A stretch of DNA of 62,951 nucleotides from Burkholderiales bacterium (GCA_021299735.1 JAJTEM010000022.1:1-62951), one strand, 5' to 3'. Positions 18,688-28,886 are shown, counted from the first letter of the stretch. Notes: generated from the letters alone by a model not told the origin. Program-made: numbers and translations.

Positions 18688-18957
18688 ATGAACAGCCAAA
18701 CAGTATTGAATTTGGGACAGGCCGCACTGGAAGTAATGCTGATGGTATCGGGCCCCTTGTTGGTGGTAGCCCTGGTCGTGGGTTTGTTGGTCAGCATTTT
18801 GCAAGCAGCCACGCAAATCAATGAAATGACTTTGTCTTTCATCCCGAAAATTCTAGGTATTTTTGCCACCCTGCTACTACTCGGGCCCTGGATGCTGGCC
18901 ACCCTGGTGGACTATACACAGCGTTTGATCATGAGCATTCCCAGTGTGATTGGCTAA
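18688..18957 (+). CDS. fliQ: Flagellar export gate protein FliQ
   Basis: The 89-residue product has two transmembrane helices. Typical FliQ segments are GLLVSILQAATQINEMTLSF and the second helix IFATLLLLGPWML. FliQ subunits pack around FliP/FliR in the gate. The gene lies two bases before fliR. Confidence 0.96.
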   Translation: MNSQTVLNLGQAALEVMLMVSGPLLVVALVVGLLVSILQAATQINEMTLSFIPKILGIFATLLLLGPWMLATLVDYTQRLIMSIPSVIG

Positions 18958-18959
18958 GA

Positions 18960-19724
18960 ATGATTCCCATCAACGGCGAGCAACTTGAAATCTGGATCGC
19001 CTCGTTCTTGTGGCCCTTTATTCGTATTCTGGCCATGCTGGCCACAGCGCCTGTATTCGACAACCGCACAGTGCAACGCCGAACCCGGGTGGGACTTGCA
19101 GCGCTGATCGCAATTCTTATGATGCCGCTGTTACCCGCGCCACCGGTGCTAAGCTCAGTTCAAGCCATTCCGGTTTTAATACAACAAATACTTATTGGTG
19201 TGGCCATGGGTTTTTCCATGCGCCTTGTGTTTGCTGCATTTGAAATGGCCGGCGATTTATTGGGGCTTCAAATGGGATTGGCCTTTGCGCAATTCATTGA
19301 CCCGGCACGCGGCACGCAAACGCCACTCATCGGCAGTTTTTTGGGTGTACTCGCCAGCCTCGTGTTTTTGGTGATCGACGGGCATTTGCTTGTGATCGCC
19401 GCCGTGGTACAAAGCTTTGAATTAATCCCTGTGAGTGCAAACATGACTGTGGTCAACAGCCAAAACATTGCTCAAGCCGGTAGCATCATGTTCATGCTTG
19501 CGTTACAAATTTCGTTACCAGTCATGGCGGCGGTGTTGATCAGCAACATTGTGCTGGGTATTTTGGCACGAGCAGCGCCACAACTGAACGTAATGTCGAT
19601 CGGCTTTTCGATTACGATTGGTGTGGGCCTGTGGATACTGTGGGTAAGCCTGCCCTACTTTATTGCAGGAATCGACGGCGCTATTGGCCGCCTCTTGAGT
19701 ATCTCGGTGTTGAACACGAGCTAA
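18960..19724 (+). CDS. fliR: Flagellar export gate protein FliR
   Basis: The 254-residue polytopic membrane protein shows FliR features: RILAMLATAPVFDNRTVQRR near the N-terminus, LGLQMGLAFAQFIDPARGTQ in the middle and SLPYFIAGIDGAI at the end. It closes the fliF-fliR run. flhB, flhA and flhF are not present here. A minus-strand response regulator gene begins its 3' end 11 nt downstream. Confidence 0.96.
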   Translation: MIPINGEQLEIWIASFLWPFIRILAMLATAPVFDNRTVQRRTRVGLAALIAILMMPLLPAPPVLSSVQAIPVLIQQILIGVAMGFSMRLVFAAFEMAGDLLGLQMGLAFAQFIDPARGTQTPLIGSFLGVLASLVFLVIDGHLLVIAAVVQSFELIPVSANMTVVNSQNIAQAGSIMFMLALQISLPVMAAVLISNIVLGILARAAPQLNVMSIGFSITIGVGLWILWVSLPYFIAGIDGAIGRLLSISVLNTS

Positions 19725-19735
19725 ATACTGGCAAG

Positions 19736-20188
19736 TTACTCCAGAAAGAAGTCGGTGTCTGCCATGCAATCTTTACCGGTTGCCGGGTCGTCTTTACGGC
19801 CAACCACCTGGGACAAATGATAGCGAATTACATCCATCAACTGCTCCACTTCAAAGGGTTTCACAAGGTAATCATTGGCACCCAAAGCAAAAGCCTGTTG
19901 CAAGTCGCTTGCATCGCTGCGTGCACTCAACAACACGAAAGGCAGTGTTTTAAAGTAAGCATCACCACGCACGGCACGCAACAAGTCAAAGCCATCCATA
20001 TTGGGCATCATCAGATCGCTCACAATCATTCGGGGCAATGCTGCGTCATGCACCCGACAATCCAGCAGCAGCCTCAGCGCCTCCTGCCCGTCATGAGCCT
20101 CAACCACATCCAAACCACTCAACTGCAGCAGTTGTGAAAGATTACTCAATATTGTCAAGTCATCTTCTACGATCATGACACGCGGCAT
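19736..20188 (-). CDS. Response regulator, receiver domain only
   Basis: The 150-residue CheY-like protein has the acidic pocket EDD near the N-terminus, phospho-acceptor Asp58 (IVSDLMMPNMDG), the switch Ser/Thr (LLSARS) and the conserved Lys (YLVKPFE). No output domain follows, only a short acidic tail. Its start overlaps the 3' end of the adjacent kinase gene by 16 nt, so the two are translationally coupled and probably partners. Confidence 0.92.
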   Translation of the reverse strand: MPRVMIVEDDLTILSNLSQLLQLSGLDVVEAHDGQEALRLLLDCRVHDAALPRMIVSDLMMPNMDGFDLLRAVRGDAYFKTLPFVLLSARSDASDLQQAFALGANDYLVKPFEVEQLMDVIRYHLSQVVGRKDDPATGKDCMADTDFFLE

Positions 20189-22224
20189 GCTTCCTCCTTC
20201 ATGGACGGCAAATCAATACACAACCAATGACGACTACCCCGATTTTTAATCATAACGCGACCATTGATTAACCGTATCACCCGCTTGGTTAGCAAAAGGG
20301 TGAATGGTAGATGTTCGCCCTTGAATGGCACCACAGTTTCTTGCTCGTGAGCTGGTTCCAGCTGCCCGCTTTTCACCATCCATGAAGGCCACTCCAGCAA
20401 CTCAATACACATGTTCAAGGTATTTTCCGAGGTCATTTTAATGGTCAGCTTGCCCGCATGGGAATCCTTACTCTCAGCAAACGACAACACTTGCCGCATG
20501 GCTTGGGTGACCACATACTCATCGGAGTAAAAAGCAAACTTTTCAAGGCTTGAGTGCAGTTCATACTCGAGCCAGTGTTGGCCATGCCTGCGGCGCTGCT
20601 CAAACGCAGAAAACTGGGAAAAAACCTTTTGAACATCAACCTGAACGATATTCAAACGGTTGCGCGTGAAATTCGCTCCCATGAACATCAATGTTTCATC
20701 AACCAAGGCACGCAGAGAACGCAAGGCTTCACCAATTTGATCGATGTAATGCATAGCCGATTCCATATTCACTGGCTCTTTTTGCAAAGAACTTTCCAGT
20801 AACGCTTTTGCAGAACCAATCACAGTCATTGGAGTTCGAATTTCATGTGAAAGATACGATACAAACTGAGACTTCCGGGAAGACAAAAGCGACTCCTCGT
20901 TCAATTCCTCCCGAATAGAAAGTTCCAGGTCCATTTCCTCGGTTCGGTCGTGAATAATACCCACCGCCTTGCTGGGTAAACCATACGCATTCCTGACCGC
21001 TACCAGGTTAATTTCAAGCTTTAACAGAGAGCCGTAGGTGGTTGCATAACGCACTTGTACAACGGTACTTGGTAAATTGGCAGTGAGGCAAGCCTGCAAG
21101 GCTATATCAAGGGCCTTAATATCCTCAGCAAGAATACCGGCTCGCCACGTATTGGCTGGGATAGACGACTGCACACACTCGTCAAAACCGAACAATCGCC
21201 GCCAGGTTGAGCTGAAAACCATCGTCTCTTGCTCAATGTCCCATTCAAAAACACCATCCTCAAGGGTAGCCACTGCTGCCACCAAACTATCGACCGACAT
21301 TTCATGGTCCTGCTGAACGGTTTCGATCGACTTTTCCAATTGCTCGATACGGTTCCGTTCGAACTCAAGTTTTTCAGAGGCATTGGCCACCTGGGCCAAA
21401 GCGTCTTGCTTCATCACCCGCAACTTCTGGTTATCAGCACGCAAAACCTGGAATGATTTGTCAATCAACATGTACACGTAACACATCAACACCGAAATCA
21501 TGACCAGCGCAAAGAAGCTGACGAATATCTCAAACCCCGACCAATTGGTCCACAAACCATACCAGGCGGTGTGCTCTACGCCTTCTTCAATGTGCACAAA
21601 ACCAATCAAGCTTAATGCGATCAGCTGGTTCAAACCCACCAAACCAAAAATGTAAATCATTCGGCTTTGTAGTGGCTTGCTCTGGCCAAGGGAGGTATCG
21701 TGAGCAAAACGGCTCAAAAAGCCCATGCATACAAAAAGCAATACATACATGGCGATTAGACCAGACCAACGCACTTCGGTAACGTGGTGATTATTCGGAA
21801 TAAAAATAAAGGCCATGTGGATCAGAAACTGAACCAAAATGCCCAAGGAGGTGTACGCCAACATGAACATTTTGGCTTTTGTTTTAACCGACTGAACCAG
21901 ATAATCCACATACAGAAAAATTGCAATGCATGCGAAGAAAGTAAGTACGGTTCCGGTAATACTGAACAAGGCACCCTTCGCGGACGGCAGTGTTAAACCC
22001 ACAAATGCCGATGCAAAAAACATGGAAATCACATACAAGGTGATCAGCACACCCCGGCGAATCAAATAGTGACGGTTTGCAATTAAAGGAGGGTTTTTAA
22101 TACGAACTTCTACGCCAACTGTCATGGCCAACAAAGAGGCGAAAAAACCAAAAGCCAGCCCAGAAAGATGAGCCTCGGAAATTGCAGATGCCGCGAACGA
22201 AAAATCCTCCACTAGCCAATCCAT
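20173..22224 (-). CDS. Membrane PAS histidine kinase with degenerate ATPase domain
   Basis: The 683-residue protein has about seven N-terminal transmembrane helices (residues 1-260), a coiled coil (about 270-310) and a PAS domain (about 315-430). A HisKA domain with the H box SYLSHEIRTPM (His460) follows. The region expected to be HATPase_c (about 560-680) keeps a recognisable late helix (LLLTKRVIRLINGRVMI). However, it lacks the N-box asparagine (RQVLSFAESKD) and any DxGxG or GxGLGL glycine motif. ATP binding is therefore doubtful. It may act as a phosphatase, scaffold or phosphorelay partner. It forms an operon with the response regulator. Confidence 0.85.
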   Translation of the reverse strand: MDWLVEDFSFAASAISEAHLSGLAFGFFASLLAMTVGVEVRIKNPPLIANRHYLIRRGVLITLYVISMFFASAFVGLTLPSAKGALFSITGTVLTFFACIAIFLYVDYLVQSVKTKAKMFMLAYTSLGILVQFLIHMAFIFIPNNHHVTEVRWSGLIAMYVLLFVCMGFLSRFAHDTSLGQSKPLQSRMIYIFGLVGLNQLIALSLIGFVHIEEGVEHTAWYGLWTNWSGFEIFVSFFALVMISVLMCYVYMLIDKSFQVLRADNQKLRVMKQDALAQVANASEKLEFERNRIEQLEKSIETVQQDHEMSVDSLVAAVATLEDGVFEWDIEQETMVFSSTWRRLFGFDECVQSSIPANTWRAGILAEDIKALDIALQACLTANLPSTVVQVRYATTYGSLLKLEINLVAVRNAYGLPSKAVGIIHDRTEEMDLELSIREELNEESLLSSRKSQFVSYLSHEIRTPMTVIGSAKALLESSLQKEPVNMESAMHYIDQIGEALRSLRALVDETLMFMGANFTRNRLNIVQVDVQKVFSQFSAFEQRRRHGQHWLEYELHSSLEKFAFYSDEYVVTQAMRQVLSFAESKDSHAGKLTIKMTSENTLNMCIELLEWPSWMVKSGQLEPAHEQETVVPFKGEHLPFTLLLTKRVIRLINGRVMIKNRGSRHWLCIDLPSMKEEACRVS

Positions 22225-22622
22225 ACAATGCGCCGCCCCTGATTCCTGAATTCAGCTTTTTACTGATTTATTTTGACTGGTGATGCCCGACGAGAACTCG
22301 CAGGGGATTTCCACAATTTAACAACTTAGAGTGATACACCTATCCCCCCATTTGGGGTAGCTAGGGGTGAAACTTGCTATAGATACTATGTATTCTGAAA
22401 GTTCCACACAAAATAAGATCTCTAAGCATACCTGCAACAGTGCAGTGAATGGTATCTGGTACGCAGTAGAACTCCCAGACCACGGCGGTGCCATCCTCAA
22501 GCACGGGATGGCGCAAAACGTTAAATTTGGTGTGATAACTCTAAGCACGGCAAATTCCAACTCACAATACACGTTAATCACTACAATTCATCAAACTGAA
22601 TTAAATCACCGGGTTAGCGCGC
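22225..22622. other. 398-nt intergenic region between kinase and marR
   Basis: This divergent spacer carries the upstream regions of the kinase (leftward) and the MarR gene (rightward). It contains AT-rich stretches (for example around 22370-22395) but no terminator, clear tandem repeat or credible gene. The short ORF that runs from here into marR looks like a shadow. Confidence 0.5.
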
Positions 22623-23105
22623 ATGGACAGCACCTTACAAGATTCTCTTATTTCACTTCGCCGTATTATTCGGGCCACCGAATCGGGCGCCCGCGAACTG
22701 GCCAAGAGAGCGGACATGGCAACCTCTGAGCTCTTGACCCTGCAATCTGTGGCTGACAACCCGGGTATTTCTCCTGGTGAACTGGCCAAGTCGCTTAGCC
22801 TCTCTCCGGTTACCTCAACCGTCATTCTTCAAAAACTGGAAAGCCGCGGCTTGATAGAGAAAATTCGCAGCACGGTGGACAAGCGAAGGATTGAAGTGGT
22901 GCTGACTGAAAAAGGCAAACGCGAGGTAAATGATGCGCCGTCCAGCCTGCAAACCCGGTTTGCCAATCGCTTTGAGCAGCTTCAAAGCTGGGAACAGCAT
23001 TTGATTGCTTCGGTACTGGGGCGGGTTACTACCCTGCTGGGTGCGGAAGCCATTGACGCTTCGCCTATTCTTGAATTTGGTGAAATTGACAAACCTGTCA
23101 AATAA
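22623..23105 (+). CDS. MarR family transcriptional regulator
   Basis: The 160-residue protein has the winged-helix layout of MarR: a dimerisation helix, ELLTLQSVADNPGISPGELA, the recognition segment LSLSPVTSTVILQKLESRGLI and the wing EKIRSTVDKRRIEVVLTEKG. Its ligand and targets are unknown. A small membrane protein gene lies downstream behind its own likely promoter. Confidence 0.9.
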   Translation: MDSTLQDSLISLRRIIRATESGARELAKRADMATSELLTLQSVADNPGISPGELAKSLSLSPVTSTVILQKLESRGLIEKIRSTVDKRRIEVVLTEKGKREVNDAPSSLQTRFANRFEQLQSWEQHLIASVLGRVTTLLGAEAIDASPILEFGEIDKPVK

Positions 23106-23108
23106 CAA

Positions 23109-23137
23109 TTGACTTATCGTTCAATATTTTCAATAAT
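23109..23137 (+). promoter_or_regulatory. Sigma-70-like promoter
   Basis: TTGACT (23109-23114), a 17-nt spacer and AATAAT (23132-23137) lie 49 nt before the ATG at 23186. The surrounding DNA is very AT-rich, including CAATT and AATTG arms. Confidence 0.5.
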
Positions 23138-23185
23138 TGTAACCAATTTACAACAATTAACACTTTCTTGCTTTGACTGATTTAC

Positions 23186-23413
23186 ATGTTTGATTTAGGC
23201 GCATTTTTTAGACGCAACAGAAAATTACTTTGGTTTGTAATTGCACTGTTCATGGCGGCTTTTATATCAATACAGATCAGCAAGGCTTTGGCAACACGTC
23301 ATTCAAACTACGGCGAAATTGCCGAGTGCGTCTACGTGCACCAAGCACCCGAACTTCAAACACCGTTAAATCTGCAAGAACCCGTCAGCAAATACTGCGC
23401 AAGAAAAGGCTAA
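23186..23413 (+). CDS. Small single-span membrane protein, unknown
   Basis: This 75-residue product has a basic N-terminus (FFRRNRK), one transmembrane helix (LLWFVIALFMAAFISI) and a short polar C-terminal part with two cysteines that would be periplasmic. I do not recognise a family. A plausible promoter precedes it. Confidence 0.55.
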   Translation: MFDLGAFFRRNRKLLWFVIALFMAAFISIQISKALATRHSNYGEIAECVYVHQAPELQTPLNLQEPVSKYCARKG

Positions 23414-23423
23414 CCAAGGCGCT

Positions 23424-24473
23424 TTACAGCTTTTCAACCAAAACCTGGTTTTTTCCCGTTCTTTTGGCCTGGTACATTAGCTCGTCGGCGCGGGACAACA
23501 GCTTCTCAAGACTTACTTCGTCAAAACGAAGCACCTGCAACACACCCACGCTGGCTGAGACAGGCAGATTCGGGCATGTGTACTGAATTGCATCGGCAAT
23601 CGCAGCTCGAATACGCTGACCGAGGTTTTCCGCCATGTCAGCACGACTGGTTCCCAGGCTCAACACCACAAACTCATCACCCGACAAGCGATACACCGTG
23701 TCCTCCGCCCTCAAGCGGAGGGATAACTTGGTACTGACGCGCTTGAGCAACTTGTCGCCAGTTGCGTGCCCCATTGTGTCATTGACCATTTTGAAGTTAT
23801 CGAGATCAAGAAAAGACAGGACGAACGGCTCTTTGGCATTCAACATTCGCCACACCGCTGCTTCCAGTGCCTTTCGATTCAAACTTCGGGTCAAGGGGTC
23901 GGTCAGGTTTTCCTGGCGCAACGATTTCGAACTGGCCTGAATTTTCATGCTGACCCCATAAAACTGAACAGGCAGCACAAGCAATAAAAACAAATTGGCA
24001 TACACAAGATCAAGTTCAGCCTGCCAATAGGGCACAAACAAGGCGAGACCGACCACAATTGAGATACCCAAGCCAATGTGACAAGCCAACATGCAAGGGC
24101 CGTAGCGAATGCCACGGATCAAAGCCACCACGGAAATCAAGGGGGAAATAAACGACAGGTACTCTGGAGCCACAACCAACCCCCAAGCGATCAGGGGAAG
24201 GTCGATGCAGTAACTGGGCATTTCAATTTTCACCCAGTGGCGATCCCGGTTTGATATTAACCAGGACTGAACCAAGGCAAGTACAAAATACAGCCCCAAG
24301 GCAACCATGAACAACAGGCTCGCCGTGTTGCCAAGAATGGCTCCCGCCGGGGTGAAAAAGAACAGAATTAGAAACGATAGCCCGGAAAACGCCAACCTCT
24401 GCCGGGCACGAGAGGCGCTGTCTGAAATATCGAGGACATATTTGAGTTTTAACATTGGCTTAAGATATCGCAT
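23424..24473 (-). CDS. Membrane diguanylate cyclase (GGDEF domain)
   Basis: The 349-residue protein has about six transmembrane helices (residues 25-175) and a C-terminal GGDEF domain. The active-site loop reads SGDEF, with Ser in place of the first Gly, a variant whose activity should not be assumed. An RxxD inhibitory site (RAED) lies five residues upstream, and the LTRSLNRKALE start of the domain is typical. The predicted product, c-di-GMP, could act through the YcgR-like protein in this window. An ATG at 24455 is an alternative start. Confidence 0.9.
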   Translation of the reverse strand: MRYLKPMLKLKYVLDISDSASRARQRLAFSGLSFLILFFFTPAGAILGNTASLLFMVALGLYFVLALVQSWLISNRDRHWVKIEMPSYCIDLPLIAWGLVVAPEYLSFISPLISVVALIRGIRYGPCMLACHIGLGISIVVGLALFVPYWQAELDLVYANLFLLLVLPVQFYGVSMKIQASSKSLRQENLTDPLTRSLNRKALEAAVWRMLNAKEPFVLSFLDLDNFKMVNDTMGHATGDKLLKRVSTKLSLRLRAEDTVYRLSGDEFVVLSLGTSRADMAENLGQRIRAAIADAIQYTCPNLPVSASVGVLQVLRFDEVSLEKLLSRADELMYQAKRTGKNQVLVEKL

Positions 24474-24571
24474 GTCGCACCATTACCAAGGCATCCCCCC
24501 AGAGAGTGGACCGGTTCTTGCTTTGAGTCACACAAAGCTACAATGTGGTTCCAACTACTCCAACAACCACG

Positions 24572-26440
24572 ATGCTGCTCACGAACAAGCGATTCGCACC
24601 GTTCTTTGTTGCCCAGGCACTGGGCGCTTTTAACAACAATCTGTTCAAAAACCTGCTGGTACTGCTGCTGACCTACAAGGTCACCGACTATGAAAGCGGC
24701 CTGTCACCCGTGGAAGTCGCAAACCTGGCGGCTGGCCTGTTTGTTGCACCATTTGCCCTGTTCTCGGGTTTGGGCGGTCACTTGGCCGATCATTATTCGA
24801 AAGCCGCTCTCATCAAGGGGCTAAAAGGCCTCGAACTGATCATCATGATAATCGCCAGCATTGGATTGATGACCCACAATGTATACCTGTTATTTGCCTG
24901 TGTGTTCCTGATTGGCGCTCAGGCTGCATTTTTTGGTCCCGTCAAGTATGCCTACATGCCCGCAGTGCTGGCCGAACAGGAATTGATGGAGGGTAACGCG
25001 CTAGTCGAGACTGCCACATTCGTCATGATTTTGCTGGGCACACTGGGCGCGGGTTTATTAATGGTGTGGTTTGATCAAGCGCATCCTTTGGCGATTGCCT
25101 TGTGTGCGGTCTCCGCCCTGGGCCTCCTGGCAAGCCTTCGGATTCCCGAATGCCCGGTTTTGACACACAGCCCCATTCACTGGCACACGCTGTTCAGTTC
25201 CAACAAAGTGGCTTTTGCCCACGCGCGCGAAAACAAGGCCATTTGGCTCAGCGTGCTGGGCATCAGCTGGTTCTGGTTCCTAGGTGCGCTCGTGCTGGCC
25301 CAATTACCCGAACTGGCCAAAAACACACTCATTCTTGATGAATCGGGGCTCACTTGGCTTCTCGCCCTGTTTTCCCTGGGAGTTGGCGCTGGCTCCATGC
25401 TCAGCGAGCGATGGTCTGGCAGCAAAGTGGAAATCGGCTTGGTGCCCTTGGGGTCAATCGGCTTGACTATCTTTCTGGTTCTGGCCTTTTTCCAGTTACC
25501 ACAAAATACCGGTGCATTGCCTGATGTACCCCAAACAGCAACACCGTTTCTGGACAACCCAGCTGCGCTGGGATTTGGCATTTATCTGGCGCTGACAGGC
25601 GTATTTGGCGGGCTGTATATCGTACCGCTTTACGCCTTGATTCAAAACCGCGCCAACCCTGCCCATGTTGCCAGCGTGGTCAGCGCCAACAACGTCATGA
25701 ATGCTGTGTTTATGGTGGGCTCTGCCTTTGTTGGGCTTGGCTTTGGCATGCTGGGCATCGCCAATACATGGCTGATATTGTGTGCAGCGCTCACCAATTT
25801 GCTGGTGGCAATTTACATTTATGGCTTGCTGCCGGAATTCTTATGGCGCTTCGTGGTGTGGTTACTGGTGCACACGGTGTATCGATTCAAGGTTCAAGGC
25901 AAGACGCATATTCCGGAAACCGGGCCTTGCATCGTGGTTTGCAACCATGTGGGCTACAGCGATGCTGTGGTGCTGGCGGCAGCCATCCGTCGGCCATTGC
26001 GGTTCATCATGTACTACAAAATTTTTGAAACTCCGGCACTTGGATGGTTCTTTAAAACGGCAAAAGCCATTCCGATAGCGGGCCGCTCAGAAAATGAAGC
26101 CGTATTCAACGCCGCTTTCCAAAAAGTGGCGCAAGCGCTGGATGACGGCGAAATTGTCTGCGTATTTCCCGAAGGAAAATTAACGGCTGATGGTGAAGTG
26201 GATACATTCCGCCCTGGTTTGCTGCGCATTCTGGAACGCAACAAAGTACCCGTTGTGCCAATGGCTTTGGGTGGTTTGTGGGGCTCGCTGTTCACCAGGC
26301 GCCATGGCGGCCTTTCCCGATTAAGGGAACGTGAGTGGGGGCGCCCAGTGGACCTGGTGATTGGCGCACCAGTTTTGCCCCAAGAGGTGAATATGGAAGA
26401 CCTGCGACAGCGCGTGATCGCGCTGCGCACCCGACCTTAA
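24572..26440 (+). CDS. MFS lysophospholipid-type transporter fused to PlsC-type acyltransferase
   Basis: The N-terminal ~420 residues form a 12-helix MFS transporter of the LplT type (FVAQALGAFNNNLFKN; FGPVKYAYMPAVL). The C-terminal ~200 residues form a 1-acylglycerol-phosphate acyltransferase domain with NHVGYSD (the HxxxxD motif is HVGYSD) and FPEGKLT. This matches the LplT-PlsC part of LplT/Aas phospholipid-repair proteins, without the acyl-ACP synthetase domain. Its likely role is re-acylation of lysophospholipid after flipping it inward. The ATG at 24572 is preferred over a GTG at 24545. Its stop overlaps the convergent cheW by 4 nt. Confidence 0.88.
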   Translation: MLLTNKRFAPFFVAQALGAFNNNLFKNLLVLLLTYKVTDYESGLSPVEVANLAAGLFVAPFALFSGLGGHLADHYSKAALIKGLKGLELIIMIIASIGLMTHNVYLLFACVFLIGAQAAFFGPVKYAYMPAVLAEQELMEGNALVETATFVMILLGTLGAGLLMVWFDQAHPLAIALCAVSALGLLASLRIPECPVLTHSPIHWHTLFSSNKVAFAHARENKAIWLSVLGISWFWFLGALVLAQLPELAKNTLILDESGLTWLLALFSLGVGAGSMLSERWSGSKVEIGLVPLGSIGLTIFLVLAFFQLPQNTGALPDVPQTATPFLDNPAALGFGIYLALTGVFGGLYIVPLYALIQNRANPAHVASVVSANNVMNAVFMVGSAFVGLGFGMLGIANTWLILCAALTNLLVAIYIYGLLPEFLWRFVVWLLVHTVYRFKVQGKTHIPETGPCIVVCNHVGYSDAVVLAAAIRRPLRFIMYYKIFETPALGWFFKTAKAIPIAGRSENEAVFNAAFQKVAQALDDGEIVCVFPEGKLTADGEVDTFRPGLLRILERNKVPVVPMALGGLWGSLFTRRHGGLSRLREREWGRPVDLVIGAPVLPQEVNMEDLRQRVIALRTRP

Positions 26441-26961
26441 GCGATAGCGGCTACGGCCGCCTCCTCAAGATCAGTTGGAATGTCGAAATCCAGCAGACGC
26501 TCCACGTTCAACACCAATACGAACTCATCATCCACCTTGCCAATACCGCGCAAAAAGTCGGTTCTCACACCCGCCCCAAATTGCGGTGGCGGTGCAATAA
26601 ACTCGGCTCCAATATCCACCACTGCATTCACTGCATCCACCATAAACCCAACCACTTGGGTTTCTTCGCCCATTTGCGACTCAAGAATCACGATGCAGGT
26701 ACGGCGATTAATGGTGGTTTTGCCTTGTCCGAACCGGGCACTCAAATCCACCACTGGCACCACTGAGCCACGCAAGTTAATCACACCGCTGATGCACTGC
26801 TGCATCATGGGCACCACGGTAATTCTTCCAAATTCGATGATCTCTTTGATCCGGAGAATTTCAACTGCCAGCTTTTGACCATGCACCTGAAAAGTCAGGT
26901 ACTGGTGGCTGGCGCTGTCACTCTCCATGGCCACGGCCAATTGCTCATTGACGTTACTCAT
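26437..26961 (-). CDS. cheW: Chemotaxis adaptor CheW
   Basis: The 174-residue protein is a single CheW domain: YLTFQVHGQKLAVEILRIKEII, then GVINLRGSVVPVVDLSARFG. CheW bridges receptors and the CheA P5 domain in the signalling array. It is the last gene of the minus-strand chemotaxis operon and overlaps the convergent MFS-PlsC gene by four bases at the 3' end. Confidence 0.95.
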   Translation of the reverse strand: MSNVNEQLAVAMESDSASHQYLTFQVHGQKLAVEILRIKEIIEFGRITVVPMMQQCISGVINLRGSVVPVVDLSARFGQGKTTINRRTCIVILESQMGEETQVVGFMVDAVNAVVDIGAEFIAPPPQFGAGVRTDFLRGIGKVDDEFVLVLNVERLLDFDIPTDLEEAAVAAIA

Positions 26962-26975
26962 GGTGAGTGCTCCCT

Positions 26976-28886
26976 TTAGAATTCGTCGAAACTGTCAAAA
27001 CCGTCAACCTTGCTGTGATTGCTGGCTCTGCTGGGCGCTGCCTTACGCTCCGTGTGGCTTGATGCCTTGGAGGCTGAACGACCTGCGCCTGTGTCAAAAA
27101 ACGCCATCGCGTTATTCAGCATGCTGGCCTGACCGCTCATTTCCTCTGCCGTTGCGGCCAACTCTTCTGATGCTGCCGCATTTTGCTGGGTTTGCTGATT
27201 CAGGCTCATCATGGCTTGGTTAATTTGCGCAACACCGTTGGTCTGTTCATTCGATGCCGCAGTAATTTCCTGCACCAGGTCAGATGTGCGGTTAATCGCT
27301 GGCACCATCTCCTGCAACAAACTTCCTGCGCGCTCAGCCTGCTTCACGCTGCTACTGGCCAAGTCACCAATTTCCTGTGCAGCAACCTGGCTGCGTTCTG
27401 CCAGTTTACGCACTTCAGCGGCAACCACCGCGAAGCCTTTGCCATGCTCACCAGCACGCGCTGCTTCAATTGCGGCGTTCAAAGCCAGCAAATTGGTTTG
27501 ATAAGCAATATCGTCCACAATGCCGATTTTGTCAGCAATTGCCTTCATCGCATTCACTGTTTCAGTGACAGCTCTGCCGCCCTCTTTTGCTTCTTCAGCT
27601 GCCTTGGTTGCAATTTGATCGGTTACTCGGCTGTTTTCGCTATTCTGTTTGATCGAACTTGCCATCTGTTCAATACTGGCAGAGACTTCCTCCACTCCAG
27701 CGGCCTGGCTGCTGGCGCCTTGCGACAGGCTTTGCGATGTTTTGGAAATTTCGCGTGCAGCATTGGTCAGTGAATCGGCATTGCCACGCACCTCCTGAAT
27801 TACATCGCTCAAGCGGTCAATCGTGGTGTTTACATCCTCTTTCAACTCACCGAACAGTCCTTTGTAATTGGCTGTAATTTTTTGAGTCATGTTGCCGTTG
27901 GCCAGCAGCTTCAATACACGGCCTACGTCTTCCATGCCGCTTGAGGTTGTATTCAACAAACCATTCATGCTTTGAGCGAGGTTCTTGAAAAAACCTTCCT
28001 TGTCATTTTCGCGAATACGTTCGCTGAAATCACCGTCACATGCGCGGCTTACAATCTCGGAAATTTCATTCTGAATTGCCACTTCCGCAGTGCGGTCCTT
28101 CCATTCCACTACATAGCCGAGGCGGGTTTTGTTGTCATCGTCAATCGGGTTAACAATCAGGTCGAACGTACGGCCTCCAACCTTAAGCTGGGTTTTGTAA
28201 GTGCTTTTCAAATTACCCAACATGCCACGCTGGTGCGCCGGGTTTTTGTGAAATACATCAATGTTGGTACCAATTATTTTGCTGGCATTGAAATTGGGTA
28301 ATTCTTTGCGAATATCAGATTCTGCACGGCGCAACATGTCGGTCAGCGAGGCGTTGCCATACACAATGTTGAAGGCCGCATCTGCAAGCATCACATTCAC
28401 TTCTACATTCTCAAGGCCACCCAAGGCGCGCCGGTTGAAGGTAGCTCGCAAGGTGGCCTGTGTAATATCGGTTGCAAACTTGACCACTTTGCAAGGTTTG
28501 CCGGTGTGATCCATGATGGGGTTGTAACTCGCTTCAATCCAAACTTCCTTACCGCCTTTGCCTAGTCTTTTGTACTGGCCAGCATCGTACTCACCACGGC
28601 CCAACTTGTCCCAAAAGTGTCTGTACTCAATTGTGCTGCTGATACCTGGCTCCGCAAACATACTGTGATGCTTGCCCTTAATTTCATCCAGGGTATAGCC
28701 CATGGTTCTCAGAAAGTTCTCATTGGCATGAATAATCGTGCCGTCGAGCTTGAATTCAATCATTGCCTGAACCTTGCTGACCGCAGTCAACACCGACTCC
28801 GCTTCACTCAGCTTTTTTTGCATGGCCTCTATGGCCTCAGTCTGCTCTGTTAATTGTTTTCTATTAAAAAGATCAAAAGCGCCCAT
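26976..28886 (-). CDS. Soluble PAS-PAS chemoreceptor (BdlA-like MCP)
   Basis: The 636-residue protein has no transmembrane helix. Two PAS domains occupy about residues 25-270 ([19 protein letters not shown]; then a second beginning near [15 protein letters not shown]). A linker/HAMP-like region follows ([11 protein letters not shown]), then a signalling domain with the family hairpin tip ([20 protein letters not shown]). No NWETF-type CheR tether is seen at the C-terminus (ends FDSFDEF). Domain order resembles BdlA/Aer-2-type cytoplasmic sensors. Whether a cofactor such as FAD or haem binds cannot be judged. It lies between cheA and cheW. Confidence 0.92.
   Translation of the reverse strand: MGAFDLFNRKQLTEQTEAIEAMQKKLSEAESVLTAVSKVQAMIEFKLDGTIIHANENFLRTMGYTLDEIKGKHHSMFAEPGISSTIEYRHFWDKLGRGEYDAGQYKRLGKGGKEVWIEASYNPIMDHTGKPCKVVKFATDITQATLRATFNRRALGGLENVEVNVMLADAAFNIVYGNASLTDMLRRAESDIRKELPNFNASKIIGTNIDVFHKNPAHQRGMLGNLKSTYKTQLKVGGRTFDLIVNPIDDDNKTRLGYVVEWKDRTAEVAIQNEISEIVSRACDGDFSERIRENDKEGFFKNLAQSMNGLLNTTSSGMEDVGRVLKLLANGNMTQKITANYKGLFGELKEDVNTTIDRLSDVIQEVRGNADSLTNAAREISKTSQSLSQGASSQAAGVEEVSASIEQMASSIKQNSENSRVTDQIATKAAEEAKEGGRAVTETVNAMKAIADKIGIVDDIAYQTNLLALNAAIEAARAGEHGKGFAVVAAEVRKLAERSQVAAQEIGDLASSSVKQAERAGSLLQEMVPAINRTSDLVQEITAASNEQTNGVAQINQAMMSLNQQTQQNAAASEELAATAEEMSGQASMLNNAMAFFDTGAGRSASKASSHTERKAAPSRASNHSKVDGFDSFDEF

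Noticed and set aside
22367..22729. Plus-strand ORF in the kinase/marR spacer
   Set aside because: It overlaps marR in another frame, has no homology features and no convincing start.
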